Shown here: in pieces, positions 10,786-22,499 of the stretch
Layout of the letters: every line of letters starts with the position of its first letter
Numbering within the stretch: position 1 is the first letter of the stretch
NCBI GenBank assembly: GCA_020796225.1
Contig: CM036754.1
Location: 21,828,867 to 21,892,866, forward strand
Length of the DNA stretch: 64,000 bases
Direction: 5' to 3'
Source of the DNA: Arion vulgaris
Lineage: Eukaryota; Mollusca; Gastropoda; Stylommatophora; Arionidae
The notes under the pieces: generated by a model
Seen by the model: only the letters and a program-made list of their open reading frames with translations
The model's database searches: none
Told to the model about the DNA's origin: nothing
Made by a program: the position numbers and the translations under genes

Positions 10786-11040
10786 CCAACAGTGTGTTGT
10801 CGGGTCCTCAGGGAGCAACGCATCGTAACACTACGACCTACAAGGCATGCTCTAAGAGGCGACTGAGGTAGGGACCTAAGGAAGCTACCCTAGTAAATAA
10901 AAAGCGTCGTAGAAATCGGATGTGCTGGTCTACTTGTAGGCGCATAACTGGCACAACGTACAATCGCTCGTAGGCTTAGATCACATACAAATCACACGGA
11001 GTGGTTAACAAGTGGTCGCAATGGAGCGTTCGAAGATGAA
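10786..11040 (+). mobile_element. SINE-C copy between 74-bp direct repeats
   Basis: Runs from the gtgtgttgtcgggtcc head through acctacaaggcatg, gaaatcggatgtgctgg and gatcacatacaaatcac to a gttcgaagatgaa tail. The element fills the space between the two direct repeats exactly. Confidence 0.82.
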
Positions 11041-11067
11041 GATTTAACACGTGTGTAGATGGACTTT

Positions 11068-11264
11068 TTCCGATCCAGAAGCACTTGAGCTTTCAGCTCT
11101 TCGGCTCGGTGCCATGGACATCGTAACCCTTCTGTTCGGTGTCACGAACACCGTGAATCTGGTGAACCTGTGGCTTTTCTGCCAGCCCGCGGAATTGAAC
11201 CCGCACTCACAGAGGGCTAGTCACCCGCAGTCCAACGCACTACGAACACGCTGGGCAGGCGAGC
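11068..11264 (-). mobile_element. SINE-G copy with 13-bp TSD
   Basis: On the minus strand the head at the right carries tagcgcgttggac-like A-box sequence and a ggttcaattcc B box, the match expected of a tRNA-derived polymerase III promoter. The body ends ctcaagtgcttctggatcgg. The direct repeat gtagatggacttt is at 11055-11067 and 11265-11277. Confidence 0.85.
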
Positions 11265-11657
11265 GTAGATGGACTTTACGATATCCATAACTGCACGTTT
11301 ATGTCAACGACATTATGTAACTATAAATTACGAGTATAATTGTTTCTGCAAAACATAGCAATTAAGATACAAAAATCAACCCAATGTTAACACGACAACA
11401 GTCACTCACATTTTCTCAGGTATAGTTTATGATTACAGGTATGAAATGCATGACAGAATTGTTGTATATATGTATCCGTTATTAACATGTCTTTATCATT
11501 CATCAGTCCAACCTAGAGCACTGATTTCCAATGTTATGTTATAAAATATGTCTCCGAAAACAACGTTGTGTTATCAAATTTTTCCTTGGACATACTTACT
11601 GTGTACTGTTCTAGCTATACATGGCTAACGGTCGGGGAGATTGGTGGGAACGGTCTG

Positions 11658-11658
<1 letters not shown>

Positions 11659-11732
<74 letters not shown>
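11659..11732. repeat. (TA)n microsatellite
   Basis: Uninterrupted TA dinucleotides for about 74 bp. Confidence 0.97.
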
Positions 11733-11733
<1 letters not shown>

Positions 11734-11869
11734 CACACATGTATAACAAGTGGTATCCTACGTTTATGCTTCAAATGGTAGATGTGTATACATTCCAGTT
11801 TTACACGTTCGCACATTCAAATGGCACATACACACACATTCAAATAAGACATACACACACGTTCCAATG

Positions 11870-11876
<7 letters not shown>
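11733..11876. repeat. CA-rich 23-bp imperfect repeats between two (TA)n tracts
   Basis: The phrase acattcaaatggcacatacac and variants occur about three times. The segment is bounded on both sides by long TA tracts. Confidence 0.6.

Positions 11877-11944
<68 letters not shown>
11877..11944. repeat. (TA)n microsatellite
   Basis: TA dinucleotides for about 66 bp following tgtgtg. Confidence 0.97.
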
Positions 11945-11948
<4 letters not shown>

Positions 11949-12108
11949 TGCACATGTTGAAATTTTCACGAGTCACACAACACACGGAGCAGCTGTTTAT
12001 AAGATATGAAAGGTGTGTACGACATTGTAGTGAACGACTGCGACGATATCGATCCTATAGTTGCTACATTCCCTCTTTTGAAGATGTAAACATGTTGTTA
12101 GATCCAGA

Positions 12109-12320
12109 ATTGCCCGCCTGCCCAGCGTGTTCGTAGCGCGTTGGACTGCGGGTGACTAGCCCTCTGTGAGTGCGGGTTCAATTCCGCGTGCTGGAAGAAG
12201 AGCACAGGTTCCCCAGATTCACGGTGTTCGTGGAACCGAACTGAAGGGTTACGATGTACATGGCACCGAGCCGAAGAGCTGAAAGCTCAAGTGCTTCTGG
12301 ATCGGAAAAAAACCCAAACA
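12109..12320 (+). mobile_element. SINE-G copy
   Basis: Head cctgcccagcgtgttcgtag, B box ggttcaattcc, body ending gcttctggatcgg and a short A run. The flanks share only agatcca, so the TSD is weak. Confidence 0.82.
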
Positions 12321-12532
12321 AGATCCAATGAATATGTTAATTTCTCAATGTTTTAGACAGCTCGATTAATATAGTCAGCAAGTAAAATGGACGTTGAATC
12401 AATCCAGCGATTTAAGGAGTTTGGAATTACACGTTGTACAAGTAGAACTGGATGCTTGAGGGAGAGAGGAGTGTGTTTAACCAGCGAGACACATGAACTA
12501 TCAGTACGCGTATTCTTATGTGTTGGGTATTA

Positions 12533-12660
12533 TCGATATACGGGAAGACTGCAGCAATAGCAAAACACGTAAAAACAAAGTACTTAGTTTTACAAAGTAC
12601 AAAACCAATAACAATACACAGCGACGTTTCGACCAAAGGTCTTTATCAAGCACGGGCTAC
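12533..12660 (+). mobile_element. Family I (palindromic MITE) single arm
   Basis: Shares gggaagactgcagcaatag, cacgtaaaaacaaagtact and cgacgtttcgaccaaagg with the two arms of the palindrome at 53440-53740. Only one arm is present here. Confidence 0.7.
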
Positions 12661-12828
12661 AACAGAAGTGAAGAAATCTGTTAAGGGGGAACTGAACACC
12701 TATGGGTCAGATCTAAGTGATATGAAGTCAGTTCAGTAATCAATAACAAGTCAGCAAAGTACAACAACATCTCATCTCTGTTAATGATCAGACATGTCTA
12801 ACAATAGATTCACGATGATGGTCTAAGA

Positions 12829-13151
12829 GAGTAATTCCCAAACTAGGATCTGCGAGGTACTGACAGGGGGTCCTCAGGTAATAAATATTATGCTCTTTGA
12901 CATTTCAAACAGAAAAACAAATTTGCACAAATCAAAGGAACCGGAACAGACCGGAGTCTAAATGTCTGAAAGGAGAAAATTAAAGATCATTTGAAGTTTC
13001 CCGCAGACTGAGAAATTGGAGCCAGCTTGACTGTTGGTGTGCTGTAATAATAACGCCATCGTCAGAAGATTTTCATTTATAGAAACTTTTGGGAGTCCGA
13101 GACAGTAAAATGCATGGGAGTCCGTTGTAATACAAAGTTTGAGAAACGCTG
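12829..13151. mobile_element. Degenerate hAT-like MITE
   Basis: The left end gagtaattcccaaact and the inverted right end cagcgtttctcaaact match at 11 of 16 positions in hAT-type termini. There is no coding capacity. The 8-bp flanks gtctaaga and gtgaaaag match at only about half the positions, so an old insertion is likely. Confidence 0.5.
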
Positions 13152-13794
13152 GTGAAAAGATACAGATAACAGTGTATAAAATCGAATCAAATGGAAGTGT
13201 CAGTTCAATTCAACCGGAATATATGGGAAAAGAAATAACTGGAATGGAAATAATAGAACACAGGAGCTAAATATAACAAAAATAAATATGAAAATGGACC
13301 GCGTTATATCGATATCGCGGCAAATTAGAAAAGCGTGATGAATGATATAGCACTAAAGTAACGAGACGATAGAAAATGTTGGTAAACAATGCAGTGAATA
13401 ATCATCATCATCATTACTATCTTCCGAGTTAAATATTGATTTAATTGCATATGAACGCTAGATGTATTAATTAATTAAGGAGACGAGATGATGTATAATA
13501 AGTGTCATGGTGAGGAAACAAATAGAGCAACTTCAAGAGAGAAAAAAGAGAGAGAGAGAGAGAGAGAGAATAAGTGAAGAATAGACTTTATATATATATA
13601 TATATGGTAGCACAGTAAACTTTAGTCTGAGTGAGGGTGGACAAGTAATTTTTCCTCTCGCCCGCTATAATGTCAGGCGCAGTCACGGCGCCTAATTAGA
13701 CATATCTGGCTGACTTTTGCGTAAAGACTTCCTTTCATTATCCCCAGTTTCCCTTGACATTCATAGTTACTTGTAATTTAGATACCCAAGCCGC
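13152..13794. other. Unrecognised, with (GA)n and (TA)n runs
   Basis: A (GA)n run lies near 13548-13569 and a short (TA)n run near 13591-13606. No family member or gene was recognised. Confidence 0.5.
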
Positions 13795-14052
13795 CCGTGT
13801 GTTGCCGGGTCTCGCAAGAGGAGAGAAGATTAGTAACGCTGCGACCTACAAGGCATGTCGTAAGAGGTGACTAAAGTAGAGGCCCAGGGAAGCTAGAATA
13901 GTACATAAAGAGCATCGCAGAAATCGGATGTGTTGGCTTACTTGTAGGTGCATAACTGGCACACCGGACAATCGCTCTTAGACTTGGATCACATACAAAT
14001 GGCAAAGAGTGGTTAACAAGTGGTCGATATGGAGCGTTCAAAGATGAAGATC
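13795..14052 (+). mobile_element. SINE-C copy
   Basis: Contains gtgtgttgccgggtct, acctacaaggcatgtcgtaa, gaaatcggatgtgttgg, and an agcgttcaaagatgaagat tail. It lies head to tail against an inverted SINE-B that starts 53 bp later. Confidence 0.82.
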
Positions 14053-14104
14053 CCCAAGTAACCGACCACAGTTTCCACGTCACGTAGTCTCTGGCGCAAC
14101 ATGT

Positions 14105-14355
14105 CTTATTCTTTGCGTTCGTTGTTTAAGACCAATTTTAATCATTCTTTGTGATATGTTTGATCTTTGTCAAGAACGTGTATAAGTTGCACATTGGTTT
14201 GGTAGGGCCCTAAACGCATAGACTTCTACACGCTTAGGACACGTGCATCCGATTTCAGCCAAACCTCCATAGTCGCCTTTTACGACGTGCATGGCAGGTA
14301 ACAGTAGTTCTACTCCTTACACCCCAAATTTGGGCCCCTGTAACCACTCGGGCAA
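14105..14355 (-). mobile_element. SINE-B copy with 11-bp imperfect TSD
   Basis: Minus-strand SINE-B; the tail side is degenerate (ttattctttgcgttcg). The flanking repeat gcgcaacatgt at 14094-14104 matches gcgcagcatgt at 14356-14366 with one mismatch. Confidence 0.85.
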
Positions 14356-14366
14356 GCGCAGCATGT

Positions 14367-15503
14367 TATCAACTTTACTATCGGTAACGCAAGTTGTGTG
14401 ATTAAAATTCTATAATGAGCACCTGCAACTATTGGATATGGTGGCTTTTAACACATTTAAAAACGTATCTTGCCTCATGACTCAATCGACAGATGTGTTC
14501 AGTAATGACTCAATCTAAGCAAGAAACCACACCTGCCATGATACAACATATAGATGATATTTGAAGCTGGAAGAGAAAACACAGATAAGATATATGTAAA
14601 TAATACAACCATCGCGGCGCTTTGGCTGAAAATTATCTAACTTCGTTAATTGGGGAACTATTGTTTTAAAAAAAAAAAAAATTGAAATGCGATTAAATCA
14701 GCTTCGGTAAAGACATTCTGCATGTCTGCTAGGTAGGAATTCATTCTTTAATTATCAACGTTTCTTCGAGGTTGTTGTTGTTGGTGCTTCTAATCCCAAA
14801 GCAAGTAAGAGATTGCGCTCTTTTTCCTGCGCTGGGAAATTGGGGCTTATTTTGTTTTTGTTTTGGACTCCAGGTTGATATGATTCCTAGCGACTCTTTC
14901 TGATCGGGTAAACTGTCCACGAGAAGACTGTTTGGCTCATAGAGGAGGTTGGTGCAATATCTGAAGCTGGGCAGAGTTCTACTCCAGAGAGAACTTTGCG
15001 GTGATCCTCTTACAACCTCAAGGCATGCTGAAGAAGAAAATACCATCTTAGAAGTTATGTATTCAGTAGGTCACACCACAACAGAGATGATGGAAACCCT
15101 TGTTTTGCTAGCCATGCGAATATGTATACAGGACATACGACGAGAATGGGAGGTAAAGTCTTGACCATTATGTGTCCTGACTAATCGTGTAATATCTTTA
15201 CTTTTGTCCTCCAGGTTGTAAGAGAGAGACAATGCAAAGTTCATACATAGAAGGATGTCTACCTCATATCATTCTACATTCAGTTCAGCAGTCTGCTGCG
15301 ATTTGAAAGAAAGCTAACAACAACTACCATATTCAAACCAAATGTATCACAAGAAGAAATATATAAAGGGATATGAAAGTACAATATTGAATGTCTGACA
15401 CAAAGACAAATAAGAGCACGGAGACTGACACTTTGCTCAGGATCACACACAAAAAAACGAATGTATCAATATTTTGAACAACCTACAACTTGGGTAACAT
15501 TGG
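14367..15503. other. No recognised feature
   Basis: Contains a 13-bp A run near 14670 and two overlapping antiparallel frames of 70-100 codons near 14741-15164 with no recognisable domain. I do not call a gene. Confidence 0.45.
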
Positions 15504-15800
15504 GAGTATTTGTGGTGAAGTGGTTAAGACGTTTGCTTTGCGCTCTGAGCGTTGTGGATTCGAATCCAAAAGCCGTCTTTCATTTCATAAGTACATTTTT
15601 TTTTGCCCAGGAGATCCAAGAATAATTGTTGGAACGAGATCCCTAGAATAACTGGTGGAGAAATGGAGTTCATACTTTGTGCAACACTCTCGACAGATTG
15701 CATGCCAGCTCGGAAAGGGACTAAGCCATATGGGGAAACCCGATATAATGGTCAAACCTGGGCATTTAGCCCCTTTTCTAACCTACAATTATTTGAGAAA
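15504..15800 (+). mobile_element. SINE-E copy
   Basis: The tRNA-like head has gtggtgaagtggttaagacg and the B-box region gtggattcgaatcc. It is followed by the E body with catactttgtgcaacactct and tggggaaacccgatataatg. Confidence 0.78.
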
Positions 15801-16023
15801 CATGAATATTTAAACAATTCCAGATGAATACACCCAAATAAATGATTTAGTGGTAGTTTATGTTAGTTCTGGGCATCGTCCATTCAATAATTCAGTTAGT
15901 AAAAACTGAACCTTACGAAACTTGGCAAACATGACATATTTCCTAAAAATCATCTAATGTTAGGTGTCCAGCTTTTGGTGCATCTTTCTTGCAATTCGTT
16001 TATGACACATACCTACACTTGCT

Positions 16024-17206
16024 AACCACATTAACACAACAGCTGAGAAACCACATAAACAAAACGGATGAGAACTCACATTAACAAAATGGCTAAGAAA
16101 CCACATTAACAAAAAGACTGAGAAACTACATTAACAAAAAGACTGAGAAACCACGTTAACAAAACTGATGAAAACCACATTTGGAAAAAGACTTGAGAAG
16201 CCACGTTAACAAAACTGATGAAAACCACATTTGGAAAAAGACTTGAGAAACCACATTAACAAAACAAATGAGAAACCACATTAATAAAACCGTTGAGAAA
16301 CCACATTAAGAAAACGATTGAGAGGTCACATTAACAAAATGAATGAGAAACCACATTAAGAAAACGATTGAGAGGTCACATTAACAAAATGAATGAGAAA
16401 CCACATTAAGAAAACGATTGAGAGGTCACATTAACAAAATGAATGAGAAACCACATTAAGAAAACGATTGAGAGGTCACATTAACAAAATGAATGAGAAA
16501 CCACATTAAGAAAACGATTGAGAGGTCACATTAACAAAACGAATGAGAAACCACATTAAGAAAACGATTGAGAGGTCACATTAACAAAACGAATGAGAAA
16601 CCACATTAAGAAAACGATTGAGAGGTCACATTAACAAAACGAATGAGAAACCACATTAAGAAAACGATTGAGAGGTCACATTAACAAAATGAATGAGAAA
16701 CCACATTAAGAAAACGATTGAGAGGTCACATTAACAAAATGAATGAGAAACCACATTAACAAAATGAATGAGAAACCACATTAAGAAAACGATTGAGAGG
16801 TCACATTAACAAAACGAATGAGAAACCACATTAAGAAAACGATTGAGAGGTCACATTAACAAAACGAATGAGAAACCACATTAAGAAAACGATTGAGAGG
16901 TCACATTAACAAAATGAATGAGAAACCACATTAAGAAAACGATTGAGAGGTCACATTAACAAAATGAATGAGAAACCACATTAACAAAATGAATGAGAAA
17001 CCACATTAAGAAAACGATTGAGAGGTCACATTAACAAAATGAATGAGAAACCACATTAACAAAATGAATGAGAAACCACATTAAGAAAACGATTGAGAGG
17101 TCACATTAACAAAATGAATGAGAAACCACATTAACAAAATGAATGAGAAACCACATTAAGAAAACGGTTGAGAAGCCACATTAAGAAAACGAATGAGAAA
17201 CCACAA
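16024..17206. repeat. 25-bp satellite organised as 50-bp dimers
   Basis: Two 25-bp types alternate, one with gaaaccacattaagaaaacg and one with gaggtcacattaacaaaatg, giving a clear 50-bp higher-order period from about 16320 to 17100. The left edge (16024-16310) and the right edge hold more divergent single units. Extra monomers near 16750, 16980, 17050 and 17130 break the dimer phase. There are about 47 monomers and no coding role is seen. Confidence 0.93.
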
Positions 17207-17349
17207 AATGTTGCAAAAACTGAAAAAGTTACCAGATATAACGATAACACTGAAAGTACCAACAAAAACCTACTAGATGACAGTGAAGAACAAGATAAAA
17301 CAAAACATCTACAAAGTACCAACAGGGCTACAAGTTAGCAATAAAGAAC

Positions 17350-17768
17350 AAACTGTGGCGTAGCGTTTATGTGCTCGCCTCTCCTGCCAAACGTACACGG
17401 TTCGTTCCCTCTTGGAGACATCGGGATATTTTTCCAGGGATCCTTGATCTCGGTGTAGGTGAAATCGAGTTCCTAGTTCTATAGGACACAAACAATAAAA
17501 CGTAGGTCCCGTGTTCAATTTGAGCACGTAAAAGAACCCTTGGGAGTTCAAAATCGAATAAAAACAGACTGGAAAGCCACTGCCGGGCAAAATTAATTAG
17601 AAAACGATTAAAAATAAAATTCCGACAAATATCTTCACCATCGACAAAATTACATCGGGGACCTTCGCCAGTGCTACGGGGTGCATGCACTGCATCTGAG
17701 ATCTTCCTGTGTAAGAAAGAGATCGGAACATGCATGGTTACTCAATGAAGTGCAATGATGATGGTACT

Positions 17769-17804
<36 letters not shown>
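17350..17804 (+). mobile_element. SINE-D, near full length with (ATCA)n tail
   Basis: The tRNA-like head begins at gtggcgtagcg and has the B-box region cggttcgttccc. The body has ccagggatccttgatctc, cgtgttcaatttgagcacg, actggaaagccactgcc and gaagtgcaatgatgatgg. It closes with about ten copies of atca at 17764-17803. It is the best reference copy of the family in the window. Confidence 0.88.
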
Positions 17805-17805
<1 letters not shown>

Positions 17806-17935
17806 GAGTAAAGAAATCATCTTACAACGAAGGGACACTAGAAAACATATGTATTTAAATATTGTACATAATATTTGTACATAATATTAAGGTACATATA
17901 TATGGACAGCGAAAAAAATAAATGAGGTTTTAAAT

Positions 17936-18200
17936 CAGGCCTGCACACAGAGAAACCTTATCAAAAGAATAAGAATCCGACAATCAAGGTTCTTCGGGCA
18001 TATAATGCGAAGAGAAGGTTTAGAACATTTGGTGACAACAGGTAAAATTCAGGGAAGGAGAGATCGTGGAAGACAGAGGAGAAGATGTTGGATGGCCTGA
18101 CATCATGGTTCGACACAAGATCGACGTCAGAACTGATTACATGCACCAAGCAGAGAGAGTTGTGAAGAGACATGATCGCCTAAGCCGGCAGGCATGGCAC
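17936..18200 (+). mobile_element. LINE C-terminal fragment
   Basis: Encodes RLIKRIRIRQSRFFGHIMRR, then a RGRQRRRCW-type basic motif. This is the usual pattern downstream of LINE reverse transcriptases. Frame breaks follow. Confidence 0.7.
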
Positions 18201-18409
18201 TTGATTGATTGGCATAAATTCAAACCAGCCAATGCATGAAACAAATAGTTCCTAGCAAGGAATGTGTGAATATGATAAGCACAGCAGCCCCCTACGACCA
18301 CGAGAAGACATCATATTGCATGTCACTACACTCAGATAGGCAGTTCTCGGGGATTTCAAATAATGGTATGACAGTTTTGACCTGTTCGAAAGTGGTTGGA
18401 ATACATTCA

Positions 18410-19163
18410 ACTATTGATTTATTGAACCAACATCATTATACTTTGGTTAATAACCATATGTGCTTCAATACATTTATTACACGAAGAGCGCACGAACTCC
18501 GTAGCACCGGCGAGGGTCACCGATGTAATTCTGAAGTTGGTTGACAATTTGTAGAACTTTAATTTCTCTTACGAATTGTGCACCGGGTAGAGGTTTTTTA
18601 GTATACTCTTATTGATTTTCAACTGTCAAAGGTTCTTTTAAGTCAGTGGTTCTCAATCTTTCTTTCTAATGCCGCGACCCTTTTATAGAGTTCATCATGT
18701 TGTGGTGATCCCAACCATAACATTATTTCCGTTGCTACTTCATAACTGTAATTTTGCTACTGTTATGAGTCGTAATGTAAATATCTGATATGCAGGATGT
18801 ATTTTCATTGTTAAAAATTGAACATAATTAAAGCATATTGATTAGTCACAAAAACAATATGTAATTATTTATTGTGAAATATTTATTTCTAATTATGATA
18901 AATATGTGTTTTCCGATGGTCTTAGGCGAGCCCTGTAAAATGGTCGTTCGACCCTAAAGGGTCGCGACCCACAGGTTGAGAACCACTGTTTTAAATGATC
19001 AACTTTTTAGCGCGTAACCTCTACGTTTTATCGTTCGTCTCAGATAGAACTAGGAACACACAAATTGAGATCAGGTAGACAGTTCGACCGACTACCTTGG
19101 AAACGAACCGAGAACTTTTAGAGTCAGAGACGAACACCATACCTCCGGGGGAGCACGATCAAA
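18410..19163 (-). mobile_element. SINE-D copy split by a hAT element
   Basis: Minus-strand SINE-D. The 3' side is at 18410-18635 (aactccgtagcaccggcgag) and the 5' side at 18997-19163 (cctctacgttttatcg). The gap is exactly the hAT element at 18644-18988 plus its TSD, so the SINE is older. Confidence 0.8.
18644..18988. mobile_element. SPIN-like non-autonomous hAT transposon
   Basis: A 345-bp element with terminal inverted repeats: the left end cagtggttctcaatct and the inverted right end cagtggttctcaacct, extending into gccgcgaccc and gtcgcgaccc. The 8-bp flanks ttttaagt (18636-18643) and ttttaaat (18989-18996) match at seven positions, the TSD length of hAT elements. Subterminal phrases (gaccatcggaaaacacata on the minus strand, gatatgcaggatgtattttc inside) resemble, from memory, the SPIN family known from tetrapods. 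There is no transposase, so it would need one in trans. Confidence 0.85.
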
Positions 19164-19867
19164 ATGTTGTCAACCACAATCCTGACACAATAATAATAGT
19201 GCAAGCTTGCACTGTAATGTAGATTGAAATAAAGAAAACAGACAATCTTGCACAAATATATTTATAAAATAAGCGACACGACATCAGAAAACACTTTATT
19301 GAATATAGGAATATAGAAGTAAATAATATTAACTGAAGCGGTGAGTACACATCTCAGCTACAGCAAACTTCATCGTGATAAATATTCATATATATATACG
19401 TTATGGTAAAATTGCTTGCAAACAAAAAAGAAAACAACAACGATTTACTGAAGAACAAGACAGAAAAAACGCTTGACAGTAACGTTATTCCAGTTTTCTT
19501 CATTATTATTTTCTAAATAAGATGTTTCGATTTGTAATACATCATCCTTACAACTCAAAATATGAGGCTGTTGTACCTGCTAGTATCATAAATGTACAGG
19601 ATAATTCAGTCCTTGCAGATATGATGGTCAGCATTATATCTATCTAGCTATTCTCGAATCCTGTTTTGCCTTTCAGGTTCAGGTCGAAAAAGGAGACAAC
19701 CTGGAGCGAGCCTCTTTATGCACATTATCTTTCTTTTTCTTCTCTAATCCTGATTTGCCTCACAGCTTCTGGGTAAGAAGAGATTTCTAGCACGGGATTC
19801 TATGAGTGTTTCATAAATGGTCGGCATTATATATGTATAATACATCTCTCGCTCTCCTCTCTCTCTC

Positions 19868-20095
19868 TCTCACACACACACGTGTGATGCCTCTGGTGCT
19901 TAGGACAGCAACAAATGCTGACCATTTATTTCTATTGTTGGCCGTTCTCTGTATTGTGTTCCAGCAGTGCTTCATTTCGTTCAGTTTTTTTTACTGTTCT
20001 CCTCCAGGTCGTTTTAGGTCTTCCATGTTTTCGTTTACTCTCTGGTCTCCATCTCAGTGCAGTTTTCATGACAGAGTTAGCATTTATGTCTGATA
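19868..20095 (-). mobile_element. LINE C-terminal fragment
   Basis: Minus-strand translation contains ALRWRPESKRKHGRPKTTWR followed by RTVKK. This is the conserved basic block at the C-terminus of RTE/CR1-type LINE proteins, followed by the EHNTENGQQ-type segment. It belongs to the same family as 7330-7545 and 49734-49893. Confidence 0.78.
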
Positions 20096-20099
20096 CATC

Positions 20100-21371
20100 T
20101 CCAATATAATACATAGACAAACAGAAAAACAAGCACGAATACAACATGCAACGATACACAATAAAATATTTTCATTAAAAATATGCATGCAGCAGAAACC
20201 AGCAGCAGACTTCAATTATAAAAAACAAACAATAGTATATGACATAAGTCAGTGAGAAAATAAAAGATATATTGATTGTACATAAGCCTAACTACAATAT
20301 GCATATATACATATATATTTCCGAAAATGTCCAGCATCACGCTGTCGATAGACATTATTCAATATCAATAACCTGAATAAATACAATATATTTAGTGGAA
20401 ATTTTGGCGAGCTCTGCTAATAATGCTGAAGTAATATGACCTCCTTCTGGAGATGTTTGAATATGTCTACCTAATGAAACGAAATATTATTTTTGTATAC
20501 CTCTCGTACCGGTACATGTTACATGGGGACTTTGAGAAATTACTCATCCATACCGCTCTATACTAAACAATTCGTTCAATCTCCTCTATAGAATAGAGTC
20601 CGATATATCTAGCATTTCTCAGAAATGTTTATCTCAGGGTTTCCCTATAGCGTGATTTCTTTCTTCAACCCTAAGATTCCCACTTCAATTCCTGCTTTGT
20701 GACTCTTTGGTCATTTTTGCTCTGAGTATGCCCACTATATCCCAAACTTCTCTTTCTTATAATAGTTTTTACTTGTGGTTGACCAGACATTTCTCTTGAC
20801 TTTATCACTTCTGAATTCGTCTCATTTTTTATGCTCACTATTTTTTACGGACATCTATGTTCAAATGCATTGAAATTACGTTCTATATATCTAGTTATTT
20901 TCCAAGTCTAGCTGGCATATGTTAAGATTGAGACTACATATGTATAAAAATGTATAATTTAGTTTTAAAGAAAAGATAAGAACGTGTTAAAGCATCTGAT
21001 ATTGCTCATTGCAATTTTCCAGTGATGGTTTCCCATTAAAAATTGTTGGATCAGAATAACTTGTTGAGTTGTTTTCATCTTAGAAGTTGTCAGAAGATTG
21101 TTCTTGAGCAAAGTTTAGTCAACGACATAAAGGGCTTATGGTATTTAATCAATCAGTTATGTTATTATAATAATGATATAATAAAGGTTTGAGAATCAAG
21201 AGCGGTATGTCGTATGGATGTTTCAAGTTGAGAAAATAATTGGTCAGGAGACAATAGTTGCGACTCTATCGAAATGAGAAGAATGGATCTCGATAGATGG
21301 AGGCGGGTTAACTTCGCAATGTTGGTAATACTGGAAGGGATAGTAGATATTGGACAATATGAAGGCTAACT
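20100..21371. other. No recognised feature
   Basis: AT-rich. No family match, tandem array or supported frame was found. Confidence 0.45.
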
Positions 21372-21510
21372 CTCAGTTAAAATTACATCTTGTTAAATAT
21401 AGCGATGGGTCTGTAGATGGTAGTGGAAAGTCAAGATGGGGTTTCCTAGCTAAAATGCATGGTAGGATCGTTGCAGAGCGGAATTGAGTGTACAGACCAA
21501 CTACATTGAA
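21372..21510 (+). mobile_element. LINE RNase H fragment
   Basis: Encodes KYSDGSVDGSGKSRWGFLAK and then MHGRIVAERN. The DGSV block is the first catalytic-aspartate strand of a retrotransposon RNase H domain (usually YTDGS). A stop follows directly. Confidence 0.7.
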
Positions 21511-22194
21511 TATGAAGATGGAGACAGGCAGCGAGTGCTGCCCCCACCCCACCCCTCTCTCTCTCTTATTTCCGATCTCTCAACAGAACTTATAACAGAT
21601 GCAGTTTCTGCAGATTTGCTGCGTTTTATATTCTCACTCTTTTGGTAATGTTGATAGCTTTAATACAGCACATCATCTCACACTAATATTCTATTATTGC
21701 ACACTTTAAATATAGTCTATGTTAGACGTTAGTAGTATAGTAGAGGGTTGGTATGAATATGATATTTGTAATATTTCTATGTTTGCATGCAGATGTTCGG
21801 GTAAACAAGTACGGGTGTCTGAATATATCATGATGGCTATTTGTCATCCTGTTTTAATTTCTCTATCTTATCTGCCATCTTCTGTAAATAAAAAAATATT
21901 TCCATGTATTTAAGTTCTTGAGTCAGTTTAATTTTGTTCTGTTGACATATATGTTAAGTGGGCTTGTTGACTTGCTCATCTTTATTCTTTATGTCTTTAA
22001 TGTGTTTATCTTAATATTGTATCTTTCCCATGACGTTTTTATTGAGTCTGTGTGGCACTGTAATTTGTTTGCATCCTCATATATCAACCTTCGGTCTTGT
22101 GTTTAAAAAAGTTATTTATTCAGTAGATTTGGGATTGAAATTGTCTCAGCTACTGTTCGTTTTGGAAATAACAAATAGACAAAGAGAATGAGAA

Positions 22195-22345
22195 AACGAA
22201 GTAGAAATGTACTCAGAACTTGACTGATGATTTGAGCATGACGGTTGCAGAGGCAGAACATCTGGCTTATGAGAGAGAAATTCGGAAGGACTACTATGGT
22301 GGCATAGTTCTGCTCCTGGCACGATATTTGATGATGATGACGATG
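22195..22345 (+). mobile_element. LINE-2 3' end with (GATGAT) tail
   Basis: Encodes LTDDLSMTVAEAEHLAYERE then IRKDYYGG, the last residues of the LINE-2 protein. It ends in gatgatgatgacgatg, and the same tail type occurs at 4748-4765. Confidence 0.7.
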
Positions 22346-22499
22346 AATGTGTCAAATGTAGCTACTGAATTTACCTCTGGATTCGACTGTAATATTATTA
22401 TGTCTATGAATATATTAAATGTGGTGATAGAACACCGTCTTCTCAACACACGATGTTGTCTCAAACGATTCTTTGATTCCGTCTGTACGTGAGTCTTAA

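Noticed and set aside
11568..12136. Frames rich in alternating Tyr-Ile
   Set aside because: They are translations of (TA)n microsatellites.
14741..15164. Overlapping antiparallel frames of 101 and 71 codons, with a possible short intron near 15151-15220
   Set aside because: No domain, no continuation after the putative acceptor, and an implausibly short intron.
16024..17206. CRISPR-like regular array
   Set aside because: The units are contiguous tandem repeats without unique spacers, in a eukaryotic context.
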